Source of the DNA: Rhizobium sp. 32-5/1
GTDB lineage: Bacteria; Pseudomonadota; Alphaproteobacteria; Rhizobiales; Rhizobiaceae
DNA: 64,000 bases
NCBI RefSeq assembly: GCF_029537235.1
Contig: NZ_CP120638.1
Location: forward strand, 3,536,501 to 3,600,500
Direction of reading: 5' to 3'
A program made the position numbers and the translations under genes. This document shows positions 63,999 through 64,000 of this stretch, piece by piece (within the stretch, counting starts at the first letter, position 1; each line of letters starts with the position of its first letter). The notes under the pieces were generated by a model. That model worked only from the letters and a program-made list of their open reading frames with translations. It searched no databases and had not been told where the DNA came from.

Positions 63999-64000
63999 CC

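Overview
The window (about 60% G+C, dense genes, 4-nt ATGA overlaps inside operons) looks like the chromosome of a member of the Rhizobiaceae (Rhizobium/Agrobacterium group). The strongest signs are a chvE-gguABC sugar locus with a divergent gbpR-type LysR regulator, an Agrobacterium-type iron-sulfur (6-4) photolyase (PhrB), thuAB, and a rhizobial hmuPSTUV heme operon.

Layout. 1-2.0 kb: a frame-broken HWE histidine kinase facing a yqjDE-like pair of small membrane proteins. 2.2-9.9 kb: heme/iron block, with hmuPSTUV on the minus strand, and on the plus strand a secreted protein, TonB, a DUF2325 protein, an unknown protein and an IsdG-like heme mono-oxygenase; then DUF423 and truncated haemoglobin genes. 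10.1-16.4 kb: TetR-SMR efflux pair, thuAB with a LacI regulator, a DUF4105/hydrolase pair. 16.7-23.1 kb: M19 dipeptidase plus a five-gene peptide ABC transporter. 23.1-26.5 kb: SH3-like secreted protein, tRNA-Arg(CCG), SDR plus photolyase. 26.5-32.7 kb: xylFHG-type transporter with a divergent ROK regulator, and inositol dehydrogenase. 33-43.3 kb: J-domain-like protein, gbpR, chvE-gguABC and L-arabinose-type oxidative pathway genes. 43.3-47.2 kb: PIN-type toxin-antitoxin pair behind a perfect 43-bp palindrome, then the transglutaminase / alpha-E / circularly permuted ATP-grasp cluster. 47.6-57.7 kb: EamA transporter, RhlE-type helicase, AlkC-like glycosylase, baeRF-like protein, MttB-like methyltransferase, a divergent MnmD / FAD-oxidase pair (a split MnmC), PRC-barrel and DUF1045 proteins. 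57.8-59.4 kb: an intact-looking IS3-family element. 59.4-62.8 kb: purine-ring catabolism genes puuE-uraD-alc-allA-hiuH. 62.8-63.4 kb: yefM-yoeB. The window ends in a partial lldD.

How the genes work together: several self-contained modules take up and process heme, peptides, xylose-type sugars and arabinose/galactose. Most have a local regulator, and I can see matching palindromic operators for the TetR, LacI, ROK and YefM proteins, plus candidate IolR and iron-responsive sites.

Caution: about 20 genes are broken by single-base indels, mostly one base missing from a homopolymer run. In each case the second reading frame continues the same protein family, and restoring one base gives a normal-length product. 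This looks like sequencing error rather than gene decay. I give full-length coordinates and label the breaks. I found no CRISPR array, prophage, rRNA or clearly new defence system; the most unusual signals are RNA/DNA palindromes and a few atypical proteins listed in the findings.
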